Below, one piece after another: positions 46,010 through 55,901 of a stretch of DNA of 64,000 nt. A program made the translations under genes and the position numbers. Numbering within the stretch: position 1 is the first letter of the stretch; every line of letters begins with the position of its first letter. The stretch spans positions 105,926,400-105,990,399 of the forward strand of contig CM043700.1 of assembly GCA_023935145.1 (NCBI GenBank), in the 5' to 3' direction. The notes under the pieces were generated by a model that saw only the letters and a program-made list of their open reading frames with translations, was not told where the DNA came from and made no database searches. The DNA comes from Bretschneidera sinensis (Eukaryota; Streptophyta; Magnoliopsida; Brassicales; Akaniaceae).

Positions 46010-46200
46010 AAAAGTGAGATCAATTGTAAGAGTGCAAAGACACTAAACTCAAGAGATAATCTATAGAGAGGCTGGTTGTTTAGAAAGAGAGAGAGTAGAA
46101 TAGAAAGGGATTTAGGGGCTTGTAAAGGGAATTTTCCTAGTTCTTATCACTTTCTTCTTCTTCTTCTTCTTTTGTTCTTTAAGAACCTGTGAGTTCTTGG
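46010..46200 (+). repeat. Copia 3' LTR, truncated part right of LINE3
   Basis: It starts with the LINE3 target duplication (46010-46026) and continues as in the 5' LTR to GAACCTGTGAGTTCTTGGA. It then stops, about 240 bp short of the LTR end (compare 30054-30170 and 35755-35856). It passes directly into AACAGCGCTACAAACT, the degenerate primer-site region of element A. Confidence 0.82.
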
Positions 46201-46216
46201 AACAGCGCTACAAACT
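46200..46216 (-). other. Degenerate tRNA-Asp primer site of element A
   Basis: The minus strand reads AGTTTGTAGCGCTGTT next to the 5' LTR. It is recognisable as the remains of the TGGCGCCGTTGCCGGGG primer site when compared with elements B and C. The distal half was removed by the deletion that also took the copia LTR end. Confidence 0.6.
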
Positions 46217-47411
46217 TGTTGTGCAAAAATCTACCTAAATTAATAAGCAAATATTTGAACAGTTTTACTTGCAAGTGCACAAGGTCAACAATAGCATAGT
46301 GTGCAAATGCGAGATCATCTTCACAGAGATTGGTGAATTTCGCTTTAGAATTAGTTTCGCAATATAAAACGATAGAAATAAATATTGAGTTTGGATTGAT
46401 AATGATAAAGGTGTAGGGACTTGATATTCACCATTAATCATGCTACCACAACAAAAAAGTATGCCAATGTTTTACCCATACTATGAATACCTAATGTTTG
46501 TCAACTTAAGGGCATGGTGTATACTCCTGAAGCTATTGATTTCCCTAAGCAACAAGTTAGGCATGGTGTATACTCTAACTCTTTGCTTTCTTAAGGGATT
46601 CAGCATGGTGTATACTAAGTTGTTCCTTAAGAGAGCATAAAATATGTGGAAATCGACAACCACATGAGACCTAGGGTATGGTGTATACTCCCGGTTTCCC
46701 ATATTGATTAACCAAGAACCCGGCGTGGATTTCTTTTGTTACTATTGTTAAACCCAAGACTCAATCATCCAAATTGATTCAACTAACTAATCCATACCAC
46801 ATGCATATGTCGATCAGGAAAACACATATGAGGAATTTAAATAAAAATAGGTATTAATCAAGTTAAGAATCATAGTATAAATATCGCAAAGGCAGCAATA
46901 CTGAATTATTGAGTAAACATAATTAGGGCTTCAATCAACTCCTTACTAAGAAGTTAGTTACACATGATTGTGATGCTAAACATCTTCATAAAATAAAATA
47001 ATGGAAAGAAGAAACCTGAAAACACTATGGAGAAGAGTCGTCAATTCGTCTCCACAATCTCCTTGGAATCTCCAAAAACTCAAACTAAAAAAAAGATATG
47101 GTTTCTGTGTTTACGGGCCTATTTATAAGGTTCAAAGACATCTAGAAACCTTAACTCGAAAAACAGAACCCTAAACCTACTTTCCAAAATAGGTTCTGTC
47201 GTTTTACTGTATGTGTGCGCTCGATCTCATATTGGTGCACTCGAGCGCAACCTTCTTCTTGTGCGCACGAGTGCTGGTGCGCTCGATCGCACTCTTCTGT
47301 GCTCGATCGCACTATACATCTGCCAGTTCTTGCAAGTGTTTGGTTTCCAATCCTGATAATGCTCCATTATCTTCAATATCCTAGGAAAACACAGAAAAGA
47401 AATAAAATAGC
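46217..47411 (-). repeat. 5' LTR of Athila-like element A, truncated
   Basis: It begins TGTTGTGCAAAAATCTACC like 3082 and follows the 3' LTR to AATAAAATAGC at 47411. There it breaks off; about 85 bp of the LTR, to TTATCA, are missing. TATA (TATTTATA) is at 47120-47127 and the dyad-word cluster is at 47214-47310. Four copies of GGCATGGTGTATACTC lie at about 46510, 46559, 46601 and 46674. Together with 3082-4342 it defines element A. Confidence 0.9.
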
Positions 47412-48240
47412 GAATAATTCAATATATTGAGAGATATAGAATTTGTGTTCCCAATGATGTTGAGATGGGAAATGAGATATTGAGAGAAGCATATAATTCA
47501 ATATATTCGATGCACCTGGGGAACAATAAAATGTATAAGGGATTGGGATAGAATTTATGGTGGTCAGGATTGAAAAATGATGTAGCTGAGTACATTTTTA
47601 GATGTTCAATTTTTCAGTAAGTGAAGTCTGAGAATAAACATCCGACATGCTTATTATAGCCTTTTCCAGTGCCTGAATAACCATGAGAGAATATGAGTAT
47701 GGATTTTGTTTCTGGATTTTCCTGTACCCATATGGGTTTTAATGTTGTGTGGGTGATTGCAGATAGATTATCTAAATCATCTCATTTTCTTCCTATTAAT
47801 ACTACTTGGATTCCTAAAAAGTTAGTTGAACTATATGTAGCTGAGATAGTAAGATTGCATGGGGTACCTTTAAGCATAGTATCATATAGAAATTCTAGAT
47901 ATATATCTAGATTCTGATAGGCTTTCAGAAAGCCATGTGTACACAGTTACAGTTTAGTACAACCTTTCATCCTCAAACAGATGAGCAGACAGAAAAGATT
48001 ATTATAGTACTAGAAGATATATTAAGGGCAAATGTGATGAGTTTCTCAGTAAGTTTGGATACTTACTCGCCCTTGATTGAATTTGCTTATAATAATCAAC
48101 ATCAATCTAGTATAAGAATAGCACCATTTGAGGCATTGTATGGTAAGAGGTGTAGAACTCCTATATGTTGGAAAAAAGTGGGAGAGAGAAATATATTTGG
48201 TCAATAAATTATTGAGTTAACAATTGAGAGGATCAAACTG
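47412..48240 (+). pseudogene. Chromovirus integrase remnant
   Basis: The sequence resumes in the integrase zinc-binding part, where a degenerate H-x-G-N-N-K-M-Y-K-G-L (from about 47510) matches the chromovirus H-P-G-x-x-K-M-Y. The core follows at 47693-47917 (MSMDFVSGF, WVIADRLSKSSHFLPIN, LVELYVAEIVRLHGVPLSIV) and at 47935-48207 (TQLQFSTTFHPQTDEQTEK, EFAYNNQHQSSI, APFEALYGKRCRTPICW). The first aspartate and the glutamate region are recognisable. The second aspartate region (about 47880-47930) is damaged. Everything between the RNase H start and this point is missing. Confidence 0.85.
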
Positions 48241-48770
48241 GTTTTAAAGCAGCACAGAGTAGACCGAATAGCTGTGTTGATAATAGAAGAAGACCTCTTG
48301 AGTTTCAAGTAGGTGATTGGGTGTATTTAAAAATATCTCCATGGAAAGGTGTGTTAAGGGTCAAAAAGAAAGGAAAGTTGAGTCCGAGGTATGTCTGACC
48401 CTATGAGTTTATTGAGAAAGTTGGGCTAGTTGTGAATAGCCTGGATTTGCCTCCAGAGTTGAAGCAGTTAGATAACATATTTCACGTTTCACTTTTACAA
48501 AAGCGTTTACATGATGAATCTCATAATATTTTGAGCCAAGCTATAGAAATTCAAGAAGATTTGACTTTTATACAAGTACCAATGAGAAATTTAGACAGAA
48601 AAGAACAAGTCTTGTGTAATAAAGTAATTTTATTAGTTCAAGTTCTGAGGCGGAATAAAGATGTTGAAAATATTACGTGAAAGCATGAGGCAACTATGGA
48701 GAAATATTATCCACAATTGTTTCTTGAGTTAGGTAAGGAAATTTCGGGGACAAAATTTTTATAAGGTGGG
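48241..48770 (+). pseudogene. Chromovirus integrase C-terminus and chromodomain remnant
   Basis: LFKISPWKGV-like sequence near 48325-48355 and LKQLDNIFHVSLLQKRLHDE (48432-48680 stretch) are the integrase C-terminal domain. They are followed by LDRKEQVLCNKVILLVQVL and RRNKDVENIT, the start of a chromodomain. A TGA at 48678-48680 replaces the conserved tryptophan, and KHEATMEKYYPQLF follows. Chromodomains tether these integrases to modified histones. The presence of this remnant is the main reason for calling the element a chromovirus. Confidence 0.78.
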
Positions 48771-49377
48771 TAGAATCGTAATACTCGTATTCTTAAAGTA
48801 AGGGTAAATAAATAATTTGATAGATATTACATGGAATTAAAATAATATATATACATGAAAGATTTATTATTGAATAAAACAATTCTTTTGAAAAAAAAAG
48901 ACACCTGGACAGTGTCACAAGAAAGGAAAATAAAAGGAGCAGGAAAGGTAAGGAAGTGATCCACATGAAGCTTTAAGTGCTACGTGGTGAGTTAGATTTA
49001 TTTTTAGTAATCGAAACCAATAAAAATATGAAATTATGATATTTGAATTAACTGGTGAATTTATCTGTGAAAATTGACTGATTTATTGATTAGGAATTGA
49101 AAAGTGTATTGAATATTAATTATATAAAAATATATTTTAAAAAATGAATGAATAAAAAATATGCTGAAAAGTTTTATGAGATTTCTGAAAAAATATGACT
49201 GAAAAGTTGATATCATACATGAGAAAATAATTTAATGAATATGATAAAATAATAATTTTGAGAAAGAGCTGTATAGCTAAATTGAATGCTTGAATATATG
49301 CTAGTTTCATATTACTATTCATATGCATGAAATAAAATACCAAGAAGGCAGTTGGTCTGTTTGTTTTCATATTATTG

Positions 49378-49382
49378 GTCAT
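49378..49382. repeat. Target-site duplication GTCAT of the solo LTR, left copy
   Basis: GTCAT at 49378-49382 and again at 50682-50686 exactly flank the solo LTR. Confidence 0.9.
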
Positions 49383-50681
49383 TGTTGTGCGAAAATATAC
49401 CTAAATAAATAGGTGAATAATCGTACTTTGTTTTACTTGCAAGTGCACAAGGTCAATAGTGTAGCATAGTGTGCGAATACAAGATCATCTCCACAGGGAT
49501 TGGTAAAGTTCAATTTAGAATTATATTCGTAATATAAAAAGATAGAAATAGTAAAAGCATTGAGAAATAATAAAGATAAAATACTAAGGATAAAGGCGTA
49601 GGGACTTGATATCCACCACTAATTATGCTACCACAATATAATAGTATGCCAATGCTTTATTCATGCCATGTATACCTACTGGTTGCCAACCTAAGGGCAT
49701 GGTATCTACTCCTTAAGCTATTGATTTCCCTAAGCAACGAGTTAGGCATGGTATCTACTCTAACTCTTTTCTTCCTTAAGGGATTCAGCATGGTATCTAC
49801 TTGAGTTGTTCCTTAAGAAAACATAAGTACTATGGAAATCGACAACCACATGAGACCTAGGGCATGGTATCTACTCCCGGTTTCCCATGTTGATTAACCC
49901 GGGTATCCGGATAAGATATCCCTTGTTACTAATGTTAGACCCAGGACTCGGTCATCCAAATTGATCTAACTAACAAGTCCATACCACATGCACATATTGA
50001 TCAGACATATACATATGAGGAATTTAAATAAAAGCAGGTATTAATCAAGTTTAAGCAACACAACATAAATATCGCAAGGCGCCAATACTAAATTTATTGA
50101 GTAAACATAATTAGGGCTTCAACCAAGCCCTACTAAGAATTTAATTACACATAATAAAATAAAAAGGAAAGAAGAAACCCGAGAGAAGAGTCGTCAATTC
50201 CACTCCACGGTCTCCTTCTCCAAGCTAAAGCAAAAGATAAAAGAATGGATCTAAGAAGTGATCCCCCCAAGAGGTGATGCCTTTTGTGTGTGATTTACAA
50301 GTGTATTTATAGGTCTTTGAGAAGTCCTAATCGGCTCATGAGTTCCTAAACTTTCCTAAAACGCAAAACTCCTTTATTTCCAAAATAGAGTTATTTCCAA
50401 AACAGGGTTCTACAGTTTACTGTTCACGCCTGTACATATGCGCTCGATCGCAATGCTGCGCTCGATCGCACAGAGGAGTGCGCTCGATCGCAATCTAGCC
50501 AGCAGCTGCTCCAGGACTTCCAGATTTCTTCCTTTAAGTGCCAAAAATGCTTCTTTTTCTCCAAGTCCCTATAAAAACACGTAAAACACACAAATGGAGT
50601 AAAAGATACCAAATTAACGTAATAAAGGATCTAACAAGTGTAAATAAGGGGGCTTAAATATGTATATTTAAGCGTATATCA
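49383..50681 (-). repeat. Solo LTR of the A family in the chromovirus LTR
   Basis: It begins TGTTGTGCGAAAATATACC and ends GCGTATATCA. It aligns along its whole length with the LTRs of elements A and C. It has a TATA at 50304-50311, three perfect TGCGCTCGATCGCA words (50439, 50457, 50479) upstream of it, and four GGCATGGTATCTACT words at about 49695, 49744, 49787 and 49860. A perfect GTCAT duplication shows a complete insertion reduced by LTR-LTR recombination. Confidence 0.93.
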
Positions 50682-50689
50682 GTCATATG

Positions 50690-50970
50690 CATAAAATAAA
50701 AGACTGGGAAGGCAGTCGGTCTAGTTGAAAACAAAAGACCAGGAAGGCAACCGGTCTAGCTGAAAATAAAAGATTGGAAAGGTAGTCGATCTAGCTGAGA
50801 AAAAAAGTCTGGGAAGGCAGCCGATCTAGCTGAAAATAAAAAACTAGGAAGGAACCAGTCTAGCTGAAAATAAAAGACTGGGAAGGCAGTCAGTCTAGCT
50901 GAAAATAAAAGACTGAGAAGGCGGCCAGTCTAGCCAAAAAGACCAGGAAGGCAGCTGGTCTGGCTGAAAC
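50690..50970 (+). repeat. Minisatellite, unit about 35 bp, about eight copies
   Basis: The consensus is near AAAATAAAAGACTGGGAAGG followed by CAGTCAGTCTAGCTG. Copies vary by substitutions and small deletions. A further copy lies left of the solo LTR (about 49328-49360: AAATAAAATACCAAGAAGGC), so the array predates that insertion. It belongs to the chromovirus LTR. Confidence 0.9.
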
Positions 50971-51721
50971 ATGTTGACATGTGGGAAGACGTTCCCAAAT
51001 GATAATATGCAATGATCTTATGAGAAAGAAAAAAAGATAATTTAAATTCATGCATTGCATTTGTTTTAAATATTGATTATTATTGATTGAGACACTAGAC
51101 CCTAGAGTATCAGCCTTGATTGTGGAATTATTGATAGAAAAATGAGTCTCATAGAGACAAAAATATTATTAGAAAGAAATATGAAAGTATTACATAGTAA
51201 AGATTAATTGATTGATTAATTATATGTTGTGAACCTCATAACGAGGTAAATAATGATGTTGAATTGATAATCTCAGATGATTAAATATATAAGAAGAAAA
51301 ATTGATATGTTTGATGATTAATTTAAGAAGAGATTGATAAATGGTTGGAATTATGATATGGGTAGTGATATTAGAATGTTATTATTGATTTATATGAGAT
51401 AATAGATGATTAATATTGGTGAATTAGAAACGATTGAATTATAAGATGTGAATGGAAGTATATAATCGAGTACTTATAGTAAATTTAATTTACTAAGCTT
51501 GTGAAGCTCACTCCACATTGTTAAATACTTTCAGGTAGCGGGCAGGACAGATAGAATTGTGAGCTGAGATTCAGATTGAATCATTTTCTATAAGTCACGT
51601 GGTCCACATCTTCAGACTAATGGAAAAAAAAATTTGTAAATATCCATGCATTATATGTTGTATATATTATTTCAATTGAAATTTTAATAATGTAACTCCT
51701 ATGTTGAGGGTTGAGGATTGA

Positions 51722-51753
51722 TGTGTGTGTGTGTGTATACACACACACACACA
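51722..51753. repeat. (TG)n-TA-(CA)n microsatellite palindrome
   Basis: An alternating TG run is followed by TATA and then an alternating AC run, making a near-perfect self-complementary repeat inside the chromovirus LTR. Confidence 0.9.
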
Positions 51754-51865
51754 TTTAGTTAATGTACGTTCTTTGTTATATATTATTGCATATATATGTC
51801 GTACTGGGATTTCAAAATGTGACGACACCGTCTCGGGGGTGGCTAACCCGAGATGGGTCGTTACA

Positions 51866-52823
51866 TTATATGCCGAGCCAAAGTAATCTCGGGTTATAGT
51901 TAATCAAATTCCTATAATGAGATTACAAGATAATCCAAAATTATCAAAACCAAACACTTGTCACGTATATTTTGGATCGGTGTTTTTAAAATAAAAATTA
52001 ATCCATCATATTGTAATTAAGTGCAAAATTTAAAGTTGGTTGTAATTCACCCAAAAAAGAATACAATGATAAATTTGGGTACATTTTTTTTTTAAGATTG
52101 TAACATGCATCGAAAGGGAAAATTCTTATTTAGATTTGACCTATATTTTTTTTTAAACAAACATATTTTTATTGGAGAATAGAAGAAAGAGGTCAGAATT
52201 TGTTCTATTTACAATGAAAAATATTTTTGATTTAATCGTATGCTAAGCAAGAATCTCTTTATCGAAAAACCTCATCATCTTTGTCTTTGATAGAAGCCAA
52301 GTCAAACTCAAAACAAGGTTAACTAGGGATAAAAATGTTAGTTCCTTGATTTTCTACGCAATTCAAAATGTTGAGGTAGTCTAAGGTCAATCGCTTGAAC
52401 TTTCGTGCACTAACCTTTACCACTTAAAAGCAACACATGTCCTATAAGTAAAATAAAGGAACAGATAACTTAGAAATCCCGGTAAAGAAAAGGACAAAAT
52501 GTTGACAGATTAGAGAGCTAGAGATACTTCAATCTCTGAACCAAAAATGAAAAGGAGGGAAGGTAACAAAAAATGAAGGGAAACAAAAAGTTATTATTAG
52601 TCTTCTTAAGGCTTTCTTTTAATCTTCTTCACTTCTAGTTAAAATCAAGTTGTGGGACTTCAACTAAAGACTTGCATTGTCTATCTCCTTCATCTTGATT
52701 TATCACAATCGCTGATATTATTTGTTGCAAAAAACTTGGTATTTTCACTCTTGAAAGGTATTTTTTTAATTAAAATTCAACAATCAAACCATGAAAGTCA
52801 TAAGCTAACCTATAACAAAAATT
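51866..52823. other. AT-rich intergenic sequence
   Basis: From the chromovirus LTR end to the ubiquitin copy I see no gene, RNA or recognisable repeat. The stretch is AT-rich with several T runs (for example 52087-52094 and 52147-52154). Confidence 0.6.
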
Positions 52824-52858
52824 AGCGTCCTCTGTTTTCTAGAAGAAAGAGGAGAGAG

Positions 52859-53245
52859 ATGCAGATATTTGTAAAAACACTCACAGGGAAGACCATTACT
52901 CTCGAAGTCAAGAGCTCCGACACCATCGACAATGTCAAGGCTAAGATCCAAGACAAAGAAAGAATACCACCGGATCAGCAACGATTGATCTTTGCTAGGA
53001 AGCAGCTCGAAGATGGTCGTATTGTAGCTGACTACAACGTTAAAAAAGAATCTACGCATCATCTTGTGCTGAGGCTTAAGAGAGGAATCATAATGCCTTC
53101 TTTGATCGATTTGGCTCGCAAATGCAACATAGACAAGACGATTTATCACAAATGTTATGCTCACTTGCATCCAAGGGTTGTTAATTGCCGGAAGAAAAAG
53201 TGTTGCCACAGCAATTAGTTGAGGCCTAAGAGGAAGATCAAGTGA
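52859..53245 (+). pseudogene. Decayed retrocopy of a ubiquitin-ribosomal protein eL40 fusion gene
   Basis: The frame is exactly 129 codons from ATG (52859) to TGA (53243-53245), the length of plant ubiquitin-L40 (76 + 52 residues). An in-frame TAG at codon 120 (53216-53218) cuts off the last residues L-R-P-K-R-K-I-K. Ubiquitin keeps [17 protein letters not shown] and K48. It carries E16K, G35R, G47R, T55I, L56V, I61V, Q62K, L67H, R74K and G75R. The lost diglycine means it could not be cleaved or conjugated. The first zinc-finger cysteine of L40 has become tyrosine. No intron interrupts it and an A13 run lies about 100 bp downstream. A processed pseudogene is the best explanation. Confidence 0.87.
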
Positions 53246-54200
53246 ACTCTGATTGAAATCGATGTGTCTAACTTGGGAAGGCTTGAATATGAGATTTGGA
53301 CTTTTACTTGGTCCTCTTTTGGGTGGATGAATTTTTTTTTTTTAAAAAAAAAAAAACTATTACAAATTTCCCAAATTCTCACGAGCCTTTTACCAAACAC
53401 ATAAACTGCAAATCAAAATTTCTCAAAAAATAAAACATACATTTGTACCATACATTTAAATCAAAAATACACAAATTACATTTAAAAACATTAAAAAAAA
53501 AAAAAAAACTATCAATGCACTAAATTCATCCTTCCACCAAAACCCACAAACTACATCAACCACAAATTCTTGTAGCTTTGTATTCGATGATATCAAAGAA
53601 GAGAAGACAAGCTAAAAACTTTATGCTATTATAGTGACTATCTTGCCTTGAATAGCATTGTATTCAAATAAAACCACAATCCCTCAAAGTAGTGTTAAGA
53701 TTCGCCAAATGGCTAAGAGTGGTATAGATTCTTGCAATGGTTTTAATTTCTAGAGCGAGCCAAGTTTTGATCTTAATCTTTTTTGCTTTCCAGTCTCCTC
53801 TTTCTAGAAATCAAGAGCCAAAAGTTTTCGATCAGCTTCCCAAAAGGACCTGAAACTTCTATCACTTAGGTATTCATTTTGGTGTTCATCTTTCTCTTTC
53901 TCTATCTCTCTATCTCTATCTACCAACAAACATAAAGGTACTTTACTCACAGGACAAGTGTTGCATTTACGGGGCAAAGGTCAATGCGTGAATCTTCAAG
54001 CAACTGACCTTAGACTCCCTCGCAAAATGTTAGTTCCCTCATTTTCTTTATGCATGGTATCATCCTAACGTATCTTGGCTCTATACGTATGGCACTTTCA
54101 GTTCCTATAGTTTTAAGTAACAACCAATGCTAGCTTGGATTTCAGGGATTTTTCATTCCCATAGAAAATTTGAAATTATTAAAATATAAGTACTTTACTT
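53246..54200. other. AT-rich intergenic sequence with T13/A13 runs
   Basis: No gene is seen. At 53329-53356 a T run is followed directly by an A run, and the A run could be the poly-A tail of the ubiquitin retrocopy. A second A run lies near 53490-53506. A TCTCTATCTC repeat lies at about 53892-53920. The rest is unique-looking AT-rich sequence. Confidence 0.55.
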
Positions 54201-54201
54201 A

Positions 54202-54303
54202 GGGGATGTTTGGATGCTACTTTAAGTAGAACTTAAATAAAAAACAAGCCTTGTTTTTTTTTTTTTATTTAAGTGCTATTTAAAGTAGCATCCAAACATC
54301 CTT
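54202..54303. mobile_element. Short foldback element (MITE-like)
   Basis: GGGATGTTTGGATGCTACTT at 54203 and following is the reverse complement of AAGTAGCATCCAAACATCC at 54284-54302. Pairing continues inward with small mismatches (AAGTAGAACTTAAATAA against TTATTTAAGTGCTATTT), so almost the whole 100 bp can fold into one hairpin. The loop is short (AACAAGCCTTGTTT, itself a dyad). No target duplication is certain, and the superfamily is not assigned. Confidence 0.72.
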
Positions 54304-54384
54304 TAACTACTTACCATTTCTAGTTATCTAAAATCAAATACCACACTTCAATACCACAAGTAGAGGTGGGAAATGGGTGGGTTA

Positions 54385-54641
54385 GGCCGGGTACAGGTAG
54401 CGGGTCAATGAGTAATAGTTAAAAAATGTTCATTTTCTAAAATGTCTTATTTTTCATTTCCATACTCGTGTTAAGTAGGAGGGTAACAGGCCAAAAATGG
54501 GTATTGGCATTAATTTTCCTATTTTGGTGAGAAAATGGCAACCCATGCTGGATACGGGTTAGGTCTTATGGGTAGTGAATCAACGGTTAGGAGCTAAAAA
54601 ATGTTAATTTCATAACGAATCTTATTTTTCATGCTCATACT
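54385..54641. repeat. Two-copy diverged repeat, second copy interrupted by element C
   Basis: The unit GCGGGTCAATG...AAAAAATGTT...CTTATTTTTCAT...CATACTCGTGTTAAGTAGG...GGGTAACAGG (54400-54490) recurs as GGGTAGTGAATC...AAAAAATGTT...CTTATTTTTCATGCTCATACT (54570-54641). The second copy continues after element C with ATACCCGTGCTTAAGTAGG and GGTAACGGGTC (59860-59897). The first copy therefore shows the uninterrupted target of element C. Confidence 0.75.
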
Positions 54642-55901
54642 TGTTGGAGCGATTATCTACCTAATTAAATATGCAAATAACCGTCCTTGTTTTACTTGCA
54701 AGTGCACAAGGTCAGTAGTAGCATAGTGTGCAAGTGCGAGATCATTTCCACAGGGATTGGTGAATTTTGATTTAGAATTAGTTTCACAAAGTAAAAATAG
54801 ATGGGAATAAATATTGAGTTTAAACAATAATAATAAAGACGTAGGGACTTGGTATCCACCACTAATCATGCTACCCAAACGAAACAATATGCCAATGCTC
54901 TATTCATGCTATGAATACCTACTGGTTGTCAACCTAAGGGCTTGGTCCACTCCTTAGGCTATTGATTTCCCTAAGCAACAAGTTAGGCATGGTGTATACT
55001 CTAACTCTTTTCTCTCTTAAGGGATTCAGCATGGTGTATACTGAGTTGTTCCTTAAGAGAGCATAGGATCTGTGGAAATCGACAACCACATGGGACCTAG
55101 GGCTTGGTCCACTCCCGGTTTCCCATGTTGATTAACCCAAGAATCTGGTGTGGATATTTTTTGTTACTATTGTTGAACCCAGGACTCGGTCATCCAAATT
55201 GATTCAACTAACTGATCCATGCCACATGCATAAGTTGATCAGACACACACATATGAGGAATGTGAATAAAAACAAGTATTAATCAAATTAAGAATCACAG
55301 CATAAGTATTGCAAAGGCACCAATATTGAATTATTGGTTAAACATAATTAGAGCTTCAACTAAGCCCTTACTAAAAGTTTAAGTACACATAATAAAAATA
55401 AAGGAAAGAAGAAACCCGAGAGAAGAGTCATCAATTCTCCTCCACAATTTCCTTCTCTGATCTCCCCGAACAAAAAATAAACTAAAAGGAAGATAAGCTC
55501 CTCAAAAGGGAGATACTGTTTTTGTGTTTTACAGGGCTATTTATAGGGTTCTAAAGGTGCCTTGAAACCCTAATTTCTAAAATAGGTCTGGAAGAAATCT
55601 TACCAAAACTGGCTCTGCCGCCTCTTTGTGTGTGTGTGCTCGATCGCGTGCTTCTGCGCTCGAGCGCATGGGTGCACTCGAGCCTTCTATGTGTGCGTGC
55701 GATTGCTTGTGTGCTCGATCGCACTAGCTTTTTCCAGATCTTCAATTTTCTTCCTTTAAAGCTTTAAAATGCTTTCTTTTCTTCACAAGCCTATAAAAAA
55801 CACAGAAAACACAGAAATGAAGTAAAATAGAATAAAATATGTAAACAAAGGGCTTAACAAATGTAAATTAAGGAGCTTAAATAATATTTAAGCTCCTATC
55901 A
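54642..55901 (-). repeat. 3' LTR of element C
   Basis: It begins TGTTGGAGCGATTATCTACC and ends CTCCTATCA. It matches 58614-59859. TATA (TATTTATA) is at 55538-55545 and the dyad-word cluster is at 55625-55735. The polypurine tract GTAAGTTTGGGGGTG (minus strand) abuts at 55902-55916. Confidence 0.92.

Larger units (their letters stand above)
29409..46200 (+). mobile_element. Ty1/copia element (Tork/Tnt1-like) in the leader of element A
   Basis: This plus-strand element has a 5' LTR at 29409-30170 plus 35755-35856, split by LINE2. The primer site is at 35861-35872 and the internal order gag, protease, integrase, RT, RNase H identifies Ty1/copia. The 3' LTR begins at 40177 and is split by LINE3. 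It ends early at about 46200, where it runs into the degenerate primer site of element A. Gag resembles that of Tork/Tnt1 elements. No target duplication can be confirmed because the right end is lost. Confidence 0.9.
3082..47411 (-). mobile_element. Athila-like Ty3 element A, whole extent with its nested insertions
   Basis: Element A runs from its 3' LTR (3082-4342) to its truncated 5' LTR (46217-47411) on the minus strand. It contains elements B, copia and three LINEs. Its own sequence is 3082-11140, 27305-29408 and 46200-47411, about 11.4 kb in all. Gene order, tRNA-Asp primer and ORF3 place it in the Athila branch. It lies between the RNase H and integrase parts of the chromovirus. No target duplication remains because the 5' edge and part of the host were deleted. 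Confidence 0.87.
48778..51865 (+). repeat. Chromovirus 3' LTR, interrupted by a solo LTR
   Basis: A purine run (AAGGTGGGTAGAA, about 48764-48776) follows the end of pol. The LTR then begins CGTAATACTCG (family form TGTAATAC...) and ends GGGTCGTTACA at 51865. That end agrees with the TACA at window start. The insert 49383-50681 is a separate solo LTR with its own target duplication. Net LTR length is about 1.79 kb, including a 35-bp minisatellite. Confidence 0.8.

Noticed and set aside
50690..50970. CRISPR-like array
   Set aside because: The units are contiguous, diverged and without unique spacers. The setting is a plant LTR, so this is a minisatellite.
52859..53218. Functional ubiquitin-L40 gene
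   Set aside because: The diglycine needed for processing is lost (G75R), a zinc cysteine is changed and a stop lies at codon 120. Codon-level decay fits a pseudogene.
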